From the NCBI RefSeq assembly GCF_902141855.1, contig NZ_CABFVH010000011.1, positions 1-64,000 on the forward strand: DNA of 64,000 bases. The letters run 5' to 3'. The DNA is from Methylobacterium dankookense. Lineage in GTDB: Bacteria > Pseudomonadota > Alphaproteobacteria > Rhizobiales > Beijerinckiaceae. Of the stretch, positions 8,140 to 18,393 are shown piece after piece (within the stretch, counting starts at the first letter, position 1; the number at the start of each line of letters is the position of its first letter). The notes below the pieces were generated by a model. That model did no database searches. It saw nothing but the letters and a program-made list of their open reading frames with translations, and was not told the DNA's origin. The translations under genes were made by a program, and so were the position numbers.

Positions 8140-9164
8140 GCGGCGGCGACACCGCCGCACGCCCGGCCGCACCGACGGCCGAACGCCTGGAAGCCGCGCT
8201 CGCGCCCTATCTGCGAGCCGGCTGCCTGCTCGCCGTCTCGGGCGGGCCCGATTCGACCGCGCTGATGCATGCCGCCGCCGCCGCGCCGCATGCGGGTTTG
8301 GCCGTGGCGACCGTCGATCATGGCCTGCGCCCCGAGGCGCGGGCGGAGGCCGAGACGGTGGCGCGGCAGGCGGACACCCTCGGCTTGCCCCACCGCATCC
8401 TCGCCTGGGCGGGTCCGCATCCCCGATCGGGCATCCAGGCGGCGGCCCGCGCCGCGCGTTACCGCCTGCTGGCGGAGCACGCCGCGGAGATCGGCGCCGC
8501 CTTCCTCCTCACCGCGCATACCCTGGACGACCAGGCCGAGACGGTGCTGATGCGGCTCGCCCGCGGCAGCGGCCCAGCGGGGCTCGCCGGGATGCGGCCC
8601 GAGCGGAACCTCGGCCCCGGCCTCGTCCTCGCCCGTCCGCTCCTCGCCTTCCCGAAGGCCGATCTGGTGGCTTGGTGTGAGGGGCGGGGAATTGCCTATC
8701 TGCGCGACCCCTCCAACGCCGACGAGCGCTTCGCCCGCGCGCGTCTACGCAGGCTGCGCCCGCTCCTCGAAGGGGAGGGGCTCACCGCGGAGCGCCTCGC
8801 CCGCCTCGCCGAGCGCGCGGCGCGCGACGACGATGCCTTGCGGGAGATTGCGCAGGACGCGCTCGGGCGCCTCGCCGCGGAGGATGCGCGCCGCCTCGAC
8901 GGCCGCGCCCTGGCGCGGCTCCCCGCGGCCGTCGCCCTGCGGGTGCTCGACCTCGCCCTTACGCAGGCTGGCGGCGGCGAGGGACGCCTGGAACGCCTGG
9001 AGCGGCTCCTCGCAGAGATCCTGCCGGCGCTCGCCGCGGGAGCGCGCCTGCGGCGCACCTTTCGCGGCCTTCTGGTCGCCGTGGATGCGGGCGGCACGAT
9101 CCGCCTCGCGCCGGCGCCTCCGCGCCGCGCCGCAGGGCCGCCCGAATTACTTGGCAAGGGATAG
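8136..9164 (+). CDS. tilS: tRNA(Ile)-lysidine synthase TilS
   Basis: TilS attaches lysine to C34 of the tRNA-Ile CAU anticodon, which changes its codon from AUG to AUA. The N-terminal PP-loop ATPase domain shows the SGGPDS motif at residues 35-40, the VDHGLRPEA segment and TAHTLDDQAETVLMRLARGSG. The C-terminal part is Arg/Leu-rich and divergent, and the protein (342 residues) is shorter than the E. coli enzyme, as in many alphaproteobacteria. The best start is TTG 8136, overlapping the cpoB stop codon, which implies translational coupling. The order pal-cpoB-tilS-ftsH is conserved in the class. Confidence 0.93.
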   Translation: MSGGDTAARPAAPTAERLEAALAPYLRAGCLLAVSGGPDSTALMHAAAAAPHAGLAVATVDHGLRPEARAEAETVARQADTLGLPHRILAWAGPHPRSGIQAAARAARYRLLAEHAAEIGAAFLLTAHTLDDQAETVLMRLARGSGPAGLAGMRPERNLGPGLVLARPLLAFPKADLVAWCEGRGIAYLRDPSNADERFARARLRRLRPLLEGEGLTAERLARLAERAARDDDALREIAQDALGRLAAEDARRLDGRALARLPAAVALRVLDLALTQAGGGEGRLERLERLLAEILPALAAGARLRRTFRGLLVAVDAGGTIRLAPAPPRRAAGPPELLGKG

Positions 9165-9179
9165 GCCACTGCCTACATT
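9150..9179 (+). promoter_or_regulatory. Candidate heat-shock (RpoH-type) promoter for ftsH
   Basis: CTTGGC (9150-9155) and CCTACATT (9172-9179) are separated by 16 bases. They resemble the alphaproteobacterial sigma-32 pattern, in which CTTG is followed by a C-rich -10 box of the form CYTATNT. The -35 half lies in the last codons of tilS, and the predicted start of transcription is about 60 bases before the ftsH ATG. One -10 base departs from the consensus. FtsH is a known heat-shock gene in this group, so the match is plausible but unproven. Confidence 0.4.
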
Positions 9180-9245
9180 GGGCAGGCGTGCAGGATCGAC
9201 CGGCGGAGCCGGCCGAGGGGGGCGGCACGCCTCAAGGATCGGTAG

Positions 9246-11168
<1,923 letters not shown>

Positions 11169-11190
11169 GCCTCGACACTGGAGACGACGG

Positions 11191-11226
11191 AACGGCGGGG
11201 CATGCCCCCGCCGTTTCGCGTTTTTG
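11191..11226 (+). terminator. Intrinsic terminator after ftsH
   Basis: Arms AACGGCGGGG (11191-11200) and CCCCGCCGTT (11206-11215) pair perfectly around CATGC. After a short TCGCG spacer there is a run of five T residues (11221-11225). It starts 22 bases after the ftsH stop, so glmM probably has its own promoter in the next 130 bases. Confidence 0.8.
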
Positions 11227-11359
11227 CGCTCCGTCAGAAGTGCGGGCGCCTGACAGGTTAAGCCTGTCTCAAGCCGACACCATCGATTCGCCACGCTTCG
11301 ATACCAGCGGGTGAGGCAGGTGCGGTATAAGTGCCCCGAGAGAACCGGGATCGACGGCA

Positions 11360-12700
11360 GTGAGAAAGTATTTCGGAACCGACGGCATCCGCGGCCGGGC
11401 GAACGGCGTCATCACGCCGGAGCTGGCGCTCAAGGTCGGCCAGGCGGCGGGCCTCGTCTTCCAGCGCGGCGAGCATCGCCACCGCGTCGTCATCGGCAAG
11501 GATACCCGGCTCTCGGGCTACATGATCGAGACGGCGCTGGTCGCGGGCTTCACCTCGGTCGGCATGGACGTGCTGCTGCTCGGCCCGGTGCCGACGCCGG
11601 CTGTGGCCATGCTGACGCGCTCCATGCGCGCCGATCTCGGCGTGATGATCTCCGCCTCGCACAACCCCTACGAGGATAACGGCATCAAGCTGTTCGGTCC
11701 CGACGGGTTCAAGCTCAACGACGCGATCGAGCGCGAGATCGAGGCGCTGATCGATGTCGAGCTGCACAAGCGGCTCGCCGGCTCGCACGATCTCGGCCGG
11801 GCCAAGCGCATCGAGAGCGTGCATGCCCGCTACGTGGAGTTCGCCAAGCGCACGCTCGGCCGCTCCGTCACCCTCGACGGCCTGCGGGTAGTGGTCGATT
11901 GCGCCAACGGCGCTGCCTACCGCGTCGCGCCGGAGACCCTGTGGGAGCTCGGCGCCGAGGTCATCGCCATCGGCACCGAGCCCGACGGCTTCAACATCAA
12001 CCGTGACGTCGGCTCGACGGCGCCGGCCGCCCTCGTCGCCAAGGTGCGCGAGCGCCGCGCCGATATCGGCATCGCCCTCGACGGCGACGCCGACCGCGTG
12101 CTGATCGTCGACGAGAAGGGCCATGTGGTCGACGGCGACCAGCTCATGGCGGTGGTCGCCCGCTCCTGGAAGGAGGACGAGCGCCTCGCCCAGCCCGGCA
12201 TCGTCGCCACCATCATGTCGAATCTCGGCCTGGAGCGCTTCCTCGGCGGGATCGGACTCGGCCTCGCCCGCACCGCGGTCGGCGACCGCTACGTGCTGGA
12301 GCACATGCGCGAGCACGGCTACAACCTCGGCGGCGAGCAGTCCGGCCACATCATCATGTCCGACTACACCACCACCGGCGACGGGCTGGTGGCCGCGCTC
12401 CAGCTCCTCAGCGTGGTGCAGCGGCAGAACCGGCCGGTGAGCGAGGTCTGCCACTGCTTCGATCCGCTGCCGCAGATCCTCAAGAACGTGCGCTACCGCT
12501 CGGGCGAGCCCCTGCGCCACGACAGCGTGGTGACCGCCATCGAGCAGGCCCGCGAGCGGCTCGGCGAGTCCGGCCGCCTCGTGATCCGGCCCTCCGGCAC
12601 CGAGCCGGTCATCCGCGTGATGGCCGAGGGCGATGACCGCGGCCTCGTCACCGAGGTGGTGGACGAGGTGGTCGACGCCGTGACCCGCGCCGCGGCCTGA
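11360..12700 (+). CDS. glmM: Phosphoglucosamine mutase GlmM
   Basis: GlmM converts glucosamine-6-phosphate to glucosamine-1-phosphate on the route to UDP-GlcNAc for peptidoglycan and LPS. The 446-residue protein has the N-terminal FGTDGIRG motif, the phosphoserine loop [12 protein letters not shown] (Ser100), the metal loop DGDADR (around 240) and the phosphate-binding [12 protein letters not shown] near the C-terminus. The start is GTG 11360 (MRKYFGTDG). It is separated from ftsH by a terminator, and the next gene is convergent with a gap of only ten bases. Confidence 0.97.
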   Translation: MRKYFGTDGIRGRANGVITPELALKVGQAAGLVFQRGEHRHRVVIGKDTRLSGYMIETALVAGFTSVGMDVLLLGPVPTPAVAMLTRSMRADLGVMISASHNPYEDNGIKLFGPDGFKLNDAIEREIEALIDVELHKRLAGSHDLGRAKRIESVHARYVEFAKRTLGRSVTLDGLRVVVDCANGAAYRVAPETLWELGAEVIAIGTEPDGFNINRDVGSTAPAALVAKVRERRADIGIALDGDADRVLIVDEKGHVVDGDQLMAVVARSWKEDERLAQPGIVATIMSNLGLERFLGGIGLGLARTAVGDRYVLEHMREHGYNLGGEQSGHIIMSDYTTTGDGLVAALQLLSVVQRQNRPVSEVCHCFDPLPQILKNVRYRSGEPLRHDSVVTAIEQARERLGESGRLVIRPSGTEPVIRVMAEGDDRGLVTEVVDEVVDAVTRAAA

Positions 12701-12710
12701 GCCGCGCGCC

Positions 12711-13961
12711 TTAGGCGCCGATGAACAGGCCGGCGATGGCCGCGCTCGTCAGGTTCGAGAGCGTGCCCGCCAGGATCGCGCGCAGGCCGTAGCGGGCGAC
12801 CTCCGCCCGCCGCTCCGGCACGAGGCTCGCGAAGCTTGCGAGCTGGATCGCGATCGAGGCGAAGTTAGCGAAGCCGCACAGCGCGAAGCAGACGATGGCC
12901 GTGCTGCGCGGATCGAGGCTGCCGGCCTTCAGGGTCGGCGAGAGATTGGCGTAGGCCAGGAACTCGTTGAAGGCGATCTTCTGGCCGATCGCGCCGCCGA
13001 CCAGCGTCGCCTGGTCCCAGGGCACCCCGAGGAGCCAGGCGAGCGGGCTCAGCGCGAGCCCGAGCACGCCCTCGATGGAGGCCTGCGGATAGCCGGCGAG
13101 CGCGCCAAGCGAGCCGAGCACGCCGTTGGCGAGCGCGATCAGGCCGACGAAGGCGATCAGCATGGCGCCCACCGCGACCGCCACCGCGAGGCCCTTCTGG
13201 GTGCCGTCGGCGGCCGCCTCGATCAGGTTCGCGGCCCGGGTCTCGCCGAAGGTCACCTTCGTGGTGAGGATGCGCGTCGGCTCGGTCGAGGGCATCAGGA
13301 TCTTCGCGTAGAGGAGCCCGCCCGGGATCGCCATCACCGAGGCCGCGAGCAGGTAGGTCATCGGCACGCCGAGCGCGGCGTAGCCGGCCAGGATCGAGCC
13401 CGCGGTGGAGGACGCCCCGCTCGACATCACGGCGAAGAGCTCGGCCCCGGTCAGCAGCGGCAGGAAAGGGCGCAGCGCCACCGCGATCTCGCTCTGGCCG
13501 ATGGCGATGGTGACGACCGCCGAGAAGGATTCGATCGGCGAGGTGCCGAGCAGCCTGCGCAGGCCCGTGCCGAGCCCCCGCGCCAGCACCTGCATGATGC
13601 CGAGATGGTAGAGTACGCCGATCAGGGCCGAGACGTAGAGGATCTGCGGCAGCACCCGCAGCGCCAGGATGAATCCCGAGCCGCCGAACAGCTCGAACAT
13701 CTTCGGCTCGACGAGGCCGCCGAACAGGAAGGCGGTGCCGCGGTCGCCATAGGCGAGCACCGTCTGCACCACGTCGGCCGCGGCCCGCAGGCCGTCGCGC
13801 CCCGGATCCCAGAACAGGACGAGGGCGCCGAGCGCGACCTGCAGCGCCAGCGCCGGGAGCACCACCCGCGGACGGATCGCCCGCCGGTTCGTGGAGAACA
13901 GCACGGCGACCGCTAGGAGAAGCGCGATGCTGAGGGCGGCGTGGATCAGGCGGTCGGTCAT
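12711..13961 (-). CDS. Concentrative nucleoside transporter (CNT/NupC family)
   Basis: A 416-residue inner-membrane carrier with about ten hydrophobic segments. It carries CNT core motifs, for example SPIESFSAVVTIAIGQSEIA, VMSSGASSTAGSILAGYA, the GGAIGQKIAFNEF loop that helps bind nucleoside, and CGFANFASIAIQ near the C-terminus. The family brings nucleosides in with H+ or Na+. ATG 13961 begins MTDRLIHAALSIALLL. It converges with glmM and is divergent from the SDR gene. No purine or pyrimidine catabolic gene adjoins it, so its substrate range cannot be narrowed. Confidence 0.9.
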   Translation of the reverse strand: MTDRLIHAALSIALLLAVAVLFSTNRRAIRPRVVLPALALQVALGALVLFWDPGRDGLRAAADVVQTVLAYGDRGTAFLFGGLVEPKMFELFGGSGFILALRVLPQILYVSALIGVLYHLGIMQVLARGLGTGLRRLLGTSPIESFSAVVTIAIGQSEIAVALRPFLPLLTGAELFAVMSSGASSTAGSILAGYAALGVPMTYLLAASVMAIPGGLLYAKILMPSTEPTRILTTKVTFGETRAANLIEAAADGTQKGLAVAVAVGAMLIAFVGLIALANGVLGSLGALAGYPQASIEGVLGLALSPLAWLLGVPWDQATLVGGAIGQKIAFNEFLAYANLSPTLKAGSLDPRSTAIVCFALCGFANFASIAIQLASFASLVPERRAEVARYGLRAILAGTLSNLTSAAIAGLFIGA

Positions 13962-14267
13962 GGTCTCGCGCGGGCGTGCGGGGTCTCTGGGGGCTCGGGT
14001 TCGATGGAAGCTTCGGGCCAGTCCGCTGCGGCGGCGGCGTTCGGGGCCCCGGGTGCGACTCCGGGGGCACACCGGGCCGGACCGGGATGGGGTAATGGCC
14101 CCGGAGCGCTCCCTGCCGGAGCGGATGCCGGTTCGGCCGGGGGGCACGTCGAACCAGGGACCTGGAGCCTTTGCCGATTGCAAGGCGATCGGGAATGCCT
14201 CTAGACGGTTGCGTCCGGCGTCGCTGTCGCGCCGGCGCCGCAGGTCGCTCGGGAACGGCGCTGGGAA
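13962..14267. other. Divergent intergenic region
   Basis: These 306 bases lie between the start of the nucleoside transporter and the start of the SDR gene. The region is as GC-rich as the flanking genes. I see no credible small gene, no strong hairpin and no clear promoter boxes. It presumably holds two back-to-back promoters. Confidence 0.35.
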
Positions 14268-15125
14268 TTGGCCTTGGTTCAGAACTTTCGGTTTCGCGGG
14301 TCCGTGGCGCTGGTCACCGGCGCGGCCAGCGGCATCGGCGCCGCGCTCGTCATCGCGCTCACCGCCCGGGGCTGCGCCGTCGCGATGGTGGACCGCGACG
14401 CGGCCGGCCTCGACGCGGTGGCGGGGATCGTCGAGCCGCACGGCGTCCCCGTCTCGAAGCACGTCGCCGACCTCACCGACGCCGAGGCGATCCGCGCACT
14501 TCCGCGGGCAGTGGAGGCGGAGTTCGGCCGGCTCAACCTCCTCGTGAACAATGCGGGCGTGGCGCTGGGCGGGCGCTTCGCCGACGTCCATCCCGACGAC
14601 GTGGACTGGCTCCTCGACATCAACCTGCGCGCCGTGATGCGGGTGACGCACGCCTTCCTGCCCATGCTGGCGCGCGAGCCCCTGGCCCATGTCGTCAACA
14701 TGTCGAGCCTGTTCGGGCTGATCGCGCCGCCCGGCCAGGCGGCCTATGCGGCGAGCAAGTTCGCGGTCCGCGGCTTCTCCGAGGCGTTGCGCCACGAGTA
14801 CGCCGGCACCGGCCTCGGCGTCACCGTGGTGCATCCGGGCGGCGTCGACACGCCGATCGCCCGCAGCGCGCGCGGTCCGCGGCCCGAGGGCGACGCGGCA
14901 TTGGTGGAGGCGACGCGCCTCGCCTTCGAGAAAGCGCGATCCGACTTCCAGTCCTTCCTGAAGCTCTCGCCGGACTTCACGGCGCGCAAGGTCCTCGATG
15001 CCGTGGAGCAGCGGGAGGCCCGGGTGGTGATCGGCAAGGACGCGCGCTACGCCTCGCTCATCCAGCGCGTGCTGCCGGCCGATTACTGGAAGCTCATCCA
15101 GCGCCTGTCGCGGGCGGCGAACTGA
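14268..15125 (+). CDS. Short-chain dehydrogenase/reductase
   Basis: A classical SDR of 285 residues. It shows the cofactor loop TGAASGIG (17-24), NNAG (94-97), the catalytic Ser of NMSS (146-147), and Tyr160 and Lys164 in YAASK. Asp42 after the second strand favours NAD(H) over NADP(H). The start is TTG 14268 or TTG 14274; no ATG exists before the cofactor loop. Three bases separate it from the esterase gene, which overlaps the monooxygenase gene, so the three form an operon. By context it probably oxidises a secondary alcohol to a ketone for the monooxygenase, or works on the product alcohol. The substrate is unknown. Confidence 0.9.
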   Translation: MALVQNFRFRGSVALVTGAASGIGAALVIALTARGCAVAMVDRDAAGLDAVAGIVEPHGVPVSKHVADLTDAEAIRALPRAVEAEFGRLNLLVNNAGVALGGRFADVHPDDVDWLLDINLRAVMRVTHAFLPMLAREPLAHVVNMSSLFGLIAPPGQAAYAASKFAVRGFSEALRHEYAGTGLGVTVVHPGGVDTPIARSARGPRPEGDAALVEATRLAFEKARSDFQSFLKLSPDFTARKVLDAVEQREARVVIGKDARYASLIQRVLPADYWKLIQRLSRAAN

Positions 15126-15128
15126 GCC

Positions 15129-16016
15129 ATGGCGAGCCTGCGCGCCTATATCGGAGCCTGGATGGTCAGACGGAACGTCCGCGCGCGCCTCGGCGCGATG
15201 GACGACATCGCGCAGGTGCGGCGGACCTTCAACGGCGCCACCTTCCCGGACCCGCCGGCCGCCACCTACGAGGCCGGCAGCCTCGGTGGCGTCGCAGGCG
15301 AGTGGGTTCGGCCCCGGTCGGAAGGGAATCTCCGCCTGTTCTACATCCATGGCGGCGGCTTCGTGGCCTGCTCGCCGAAGACCCATCGGCCGGTGACCGG
15401 GGGCTTCGCCACGCGCGGCTTCACCGTGTTCGCGCCGGACTACCGCCTCGCCCCCGAGCACCCGTTCCCCGCCGGCCGCGACGACGCGCTGGCGGCCTGG
15501 TGCGCCTTCGCGGAGGGTGGTCCCGCCTGCATCGCGGGCGATTCGGCGGGCGGCAACCTCGCCCTCGCGGTGATGCTCGCCGCCCGCGACCGCGGCCTGC
15601 CGATGCCGCAGGCCGCTGCCCTGTTCTCCCCGGTGACGGACCTCGCTGCCACCACCGGCTCACGGGTCTCGAATGCGCTTCGCGACGCGATGTTCAACCC
15701 GCAATCGCTCGCCAAACTCGGGCCGATGTATCTCGCCGGGCACGATGCGCGGGACCCGGAGGCCTCGCCGATCTACGCCGACCCGACCGGCTTGCCGCCG
15801 CTGCTGTTCCATGTTGGCGAGCGCGAGATCCTGCGCGATGATTCCGTGCGGATGGCGGAGAAGGCGCGGGCCCATGGCGTCGACGCCACCGCCGAGGTCT
15901 TCCCCGTGGTCAACCACGTCTGGCAATTCGCCGACCACCGCCTGCCGGAGGCGCGCCGCTCCCTCGACACCGCCGCCGCCTTCATGAAACGGCACGCCGG
16001 CGCGGGCCGGGCATGA
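15129..16016 (+). CDS. Alpha/beta hydrolase, HSL (hormone-sensitive lipase-like) esterase
   Basis: A 295-residue esterase with the HSL oxyanion motif HGGG (74-77), the nucleophile elbow GDSAGG (Ser139), a DPEASP segment near the expected acid, and the His of VVNHVWQ near the C-terminus. Family members hydrolyse short to medium acyl esters. The N-terminus resembles the cap helix region. ATG 15129 lies three bases after the SDR stop, and its TGA overlaps the ATG of the monooxygenase gene by four bases. An esterase next to a Baeyer-Villiger-type enzyme would cleave the ester or lactone that the latter makes. Confidence 0.9.
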   Translation: MASLRAYIGAWMVRRNVRARLGAMDDIAQVRRTFNGATFPDPPAATYEAGSLGGVAGEWVRPRSEGNLRLFYIHGGGFVACSPKTHRPVTGGFATRGFTVFAPDYRLAPEHPFPAGRDDALAAWCAFAEGGPACIAGDSAGGNLALAVMLAARDRGLPMPQAAALFSPVTDLAATTGSRVSNALRDAMFNPQSLAKLGPMYLAGHDARDPEASPIYADPTGLPPLLFHVGEREILRDDSVRMAEKARAHGVDATAEVFPVVNHVWQFADHRLPEARRSLDTAAAFMKRHAGAGRA

Positions 16017-17491
16017 GCGGCGAGCCGGCCCTGCCGCGGGAGGTGCTCGGCCTCCTCGTCGTCGGGGCGGGCTTCTCGGGGATCGCCATGGCGATCCGCG
16101 CCCGCGCGGCCGGGATCGGTCCGCTCCTCGTCATCGAGAAGGCCGAGGCCGTCGGCGGTACCTGGCGCGAGAACACCTATCCGGGCGCGGCCTGCGACGT
16201 GCCCTCGCATCTCTACTCGCTCTCCTTCGCGCCGAAGGCCGACTGGACGCGCTCTTATGCCCGCCAGCCCGAGATCGCCGCCTATATGCGCGACGTGGTC
16301 GCGCGGGAGGGGCTCGGGCCGTACCTGCATCTCTCGACCGCCTTCCTCGGCGCGGCCTGGGACGAGGCCGAGGGCCTGTGGCGGGTCGAGACCAGCCGCG
16401 GAATGCTGCGGGCCCGCGCCATCGCCTCGGGGATGGGCTTCCTGCACCATCCGGGCTTCCCGCCGATCCCGGGACGCGAGAGCTTCGCCGGCACGCAATT
16501 CCACTCCGCGACCTGGGACCATGGCTGCGACCTCAAGGCCAAGCGCATCGGGGTGATCGGCACGGGGGCGAGCGCCATCCAGTTCGTGCCGCAGATCGCG
16601 CCGCTCGCGAGCCATCTCACCCTGTTCCAGCGCAGCCCGCCCTGGATCGTGCCGCGCGGCGACCGGCCGGTGGCGGCCTGGCGGCGGGCGCTCTACCGGC
16701 ACCTGCCCGCCGCGCGCCGCCTGGAGCGGGCGCGGCTGTTCTGGCTGAACGAGGTGCGGGCGCTCGCCGGCTTCACCCGCGTCTCGACGCTTACCGGCCT
16801 GGCGGAGAAGCTCGCCCGCCATCACCTGTTCAAGTCGGTGCCGGACCGGGCCCTGCGCACCAAGCTGCGGCCGAACTACCGCCTCGGCTGCAAGCGGGTA
16901 CTGATCTCCGACGACTATTACCCGACCCTGCAGCGCGCGAACGTCGCGGTGGAGACGGTGCCCATCCGCGCCATCACGCCGACCGGCGTCGTGATGGAGG
17001 ACGGCACCGGGCACGCCCTCGACGTGCTGATCTTCGCGACCGGCTTCGACGTGGCGGCGAGCCTGCCCCGCGCCGCCATCGTCGGGCGCGACGGTCTCTC
17101 ACTTGCCGAGGCCTGGGCGGACGGGGCGGGAGCGCACCAGGGCATCAGCGTGGCGGGCTTCCCGAACCTGTTCCTGCTGCTCGGGCCGAACACCGCGCTC
17201 GGGCACAACTCGATGCTGCTGATGCTCGAGGCGCAGGTCCAGCACGTGCTCGATTGCCTGGCTGCCCTGGGCGCGGCCGGGGCGCGGGCGATCGAGGTCC
17301 GGCCGGAGGCGCAGGCGCGCTTCCTCGACGGGATCCGGGCGCGGCTCGATACCAGCATCTGGCAGCAGGGCGGCTGCACGAGCTGGTACCTCGACGCGGA
17401 CGGGCGCAACAGCGTGAACTGGCCGGGCTCGGTGCTCGCCTATCTCCGCAGCGCCCGCCGGGCGCGGCCGGAGGATTACAGCCTGCGCTGA
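16013..17491 (+). CDS. Flavin-containing monooxygenase, Baeyer-Villiger type
   Basis: A 492-residue FAD- and NADPH-dependent monooxygenase. The FAD loop is GAGFSG (18-23), a second dinucleotide loop GVIGTGAS starts near 180, and the Baeyer-Villiger fingerprint F-x-G-x-x-x-H-x-x-x-W is complete (Phe158 to Trp168). The segment GGTWRENTYPGAACD is typical of cyclohexanone or 4-hydroxyacetophenone monooxygenase relatives. It is translationally coupled to the esterase through ATGA. The likely reaction is oxygen insertion beside a carbonyl group; the ketone cannot be identified. Confidence 0.92.
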   Translation: MSGEPALPREVLGLLVVGAGFSGIAMAIRARAAGIGPLLVIEKAEAVGGTWRENTYPGAACDVPSHLYSLSFAPKADWTRSYARQPEIAAYMRDVVAREGLGPYLHLSTAFLGAAWDEAEGLWRVETSRGMLRARAIASGMGFLHHPGFPPIPGRESFAGTQFHSATWDHGCDLKAKRIGVIGTGASAIQFVPQIAPLASHLTLFQRSPPWIVPRGDRPVAAWRRALYRHLPAARRLERARLFWLNEVRALAGFTRVSTLTGLAEKLARHHLFKSVPDRALRTKLRPNYRLGCKRVLISDDYYPTLQRANVAVETVPIRAITPTGVVMEDGTGHALDVLIFATGFDVAASLPRAAIVGRDGLSLAEAWADGAGAHQGISVAGFPNLFLLLGPNTALGHNSMLLMLEAQVQHVLDCLAALGAAGARAIEVRPEAQARFLDGIRARLDTSIWQQGGCTSWYLDADGRNSVNWPGSVLAYLRSARRARPEDYSLR

Positions 17492-17501
17492 GCCGGTTCG
17501 A

Positions 17502-18377
17502 TCACGCCTGCGCGGCCGCGTGCTCGGCGATGGCGCCGGCCGTGGTGATCCAGATGCCGTCCCGGTGCCGGGCGATGTGGGCGAGCGCCTGCCGCAGGGG
17601 GCGCAGGCGGTTCGGCTGGCCGACGATGTAGGGGTGGAGCGCGATTCCCATCACCAGGGGCGCTGCCTTGGACTGCTCCAGCATCTCGTCGAAGGCGTCG
17701 ACGATCGCCTCCGCGAACTGGCGACCGGTATCCTTGCGGGCGACGATGGCCGGGATGTCGTTGAGCTCCTGCGGGTAGGGCACCGCGAGGATGCGCCCGC
17801 CGTCGCGGGTGGCGAACCAGGTCGGCTGGTCGTCGTGGCACCAGTCGAGCAGGTAGCGGTAGCCGGCCTCGGCCAGCAGGTCGGGCGTGACGCGCGACTG
17901 CGAGATCCAGGGGCCGAGCCAGCCGGCCGGCGCCTTGCCCTCCTCGCGGGTCAGGATCCCGGTCGCCTCGGCGATGAGCGCGCGCTCCTCCGTCTCGTCG
18001 AGGATGCCCTGGCGCTCGGAATTGCTACGGCCATGGCCGACGATCTCGTCGCCGCGGGCGCGGAAGGCCTCGATCAGGCCCGGGCAGTCCCGGTAGATCC
18101 GGCTGTTGACGAGGACGCTCGCGGGCATCTGCAGGGCGTCGAGCATGTCGCGGATGCGCCAGGCGCCGACCCGGTTGCCCCAGTCGCGCCAGGCATAGTT
18201 CAGCACGTCCGGCTGCGGGCCGCCGGGCGCCAGCTCGGCGCCGAGGCCGGCGCCGAAATCGAAGGTCTCGAGGTTCAGCGCGAGGTAGACCGCGAGACGC
18301 TTGGCGCCGGGCCAGTCGTAGACCGGGCGGCCGGGGAGCGGGCTGTAGGGGTAGCGGCCGTGGTCGGTCATGGTCAT
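17502..18377 (-). CDS. NodB-fold polysaccharide-deacetylase family amidohydrolase (cytoplasmic)
   Basis: A 291-residue protein with the NodB homology fold but no signal peptide, as in PuuE-type allantoinase relatives that hydrolyse small cyclic amides rather than polysaccharides. Visible motifs are LALNLETFDFG (first metal motif replaced by an E-x-F-x-F-G pattern), EIVGHGRSNSERQG with the metal-binding His, GWLGPWISQSRVTPDLL, LLDWCHDDQPTWF and MGIALHPYIVGQP. ATG 18377 is favoured; ATG 18371 and a GTG at 18404 are alternatives. It is the last gene of the transporter operon, 16 bases behind the fused ABC gene, which suggests that it acts on the imported substrate. It converges with the monooxygenase gene. 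Confidence 0.82.
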   Translation of the reverse strand: MTMTDHGRYPYSPLPGRPVYDWPGAKRLAVYLALNLETFDFGAGLGAELAPGGPQPDVLNYAWRDWGNRVGAWRIRDMLDALQMPASVLVNSRIYRDCPGLIEAFRARGDEIVGHGRSNSERQGILDETEERALIAEATGILTREEGKAPAGWLGPWISQSRVTPDLLAEAGYRYLLDWCHDDQPTWFATRDGGRILAVPYPQELNDIPAIVARKDTGRQFAEAIVDAFDEMLEQSKAAPLVMGIALHPYIVGQPNRLRPLRQALAHIARHRDGIWITTAGAIAEHAAAQA

Positions 18378-18393
18378 CGCGTCTCGAATCGTG

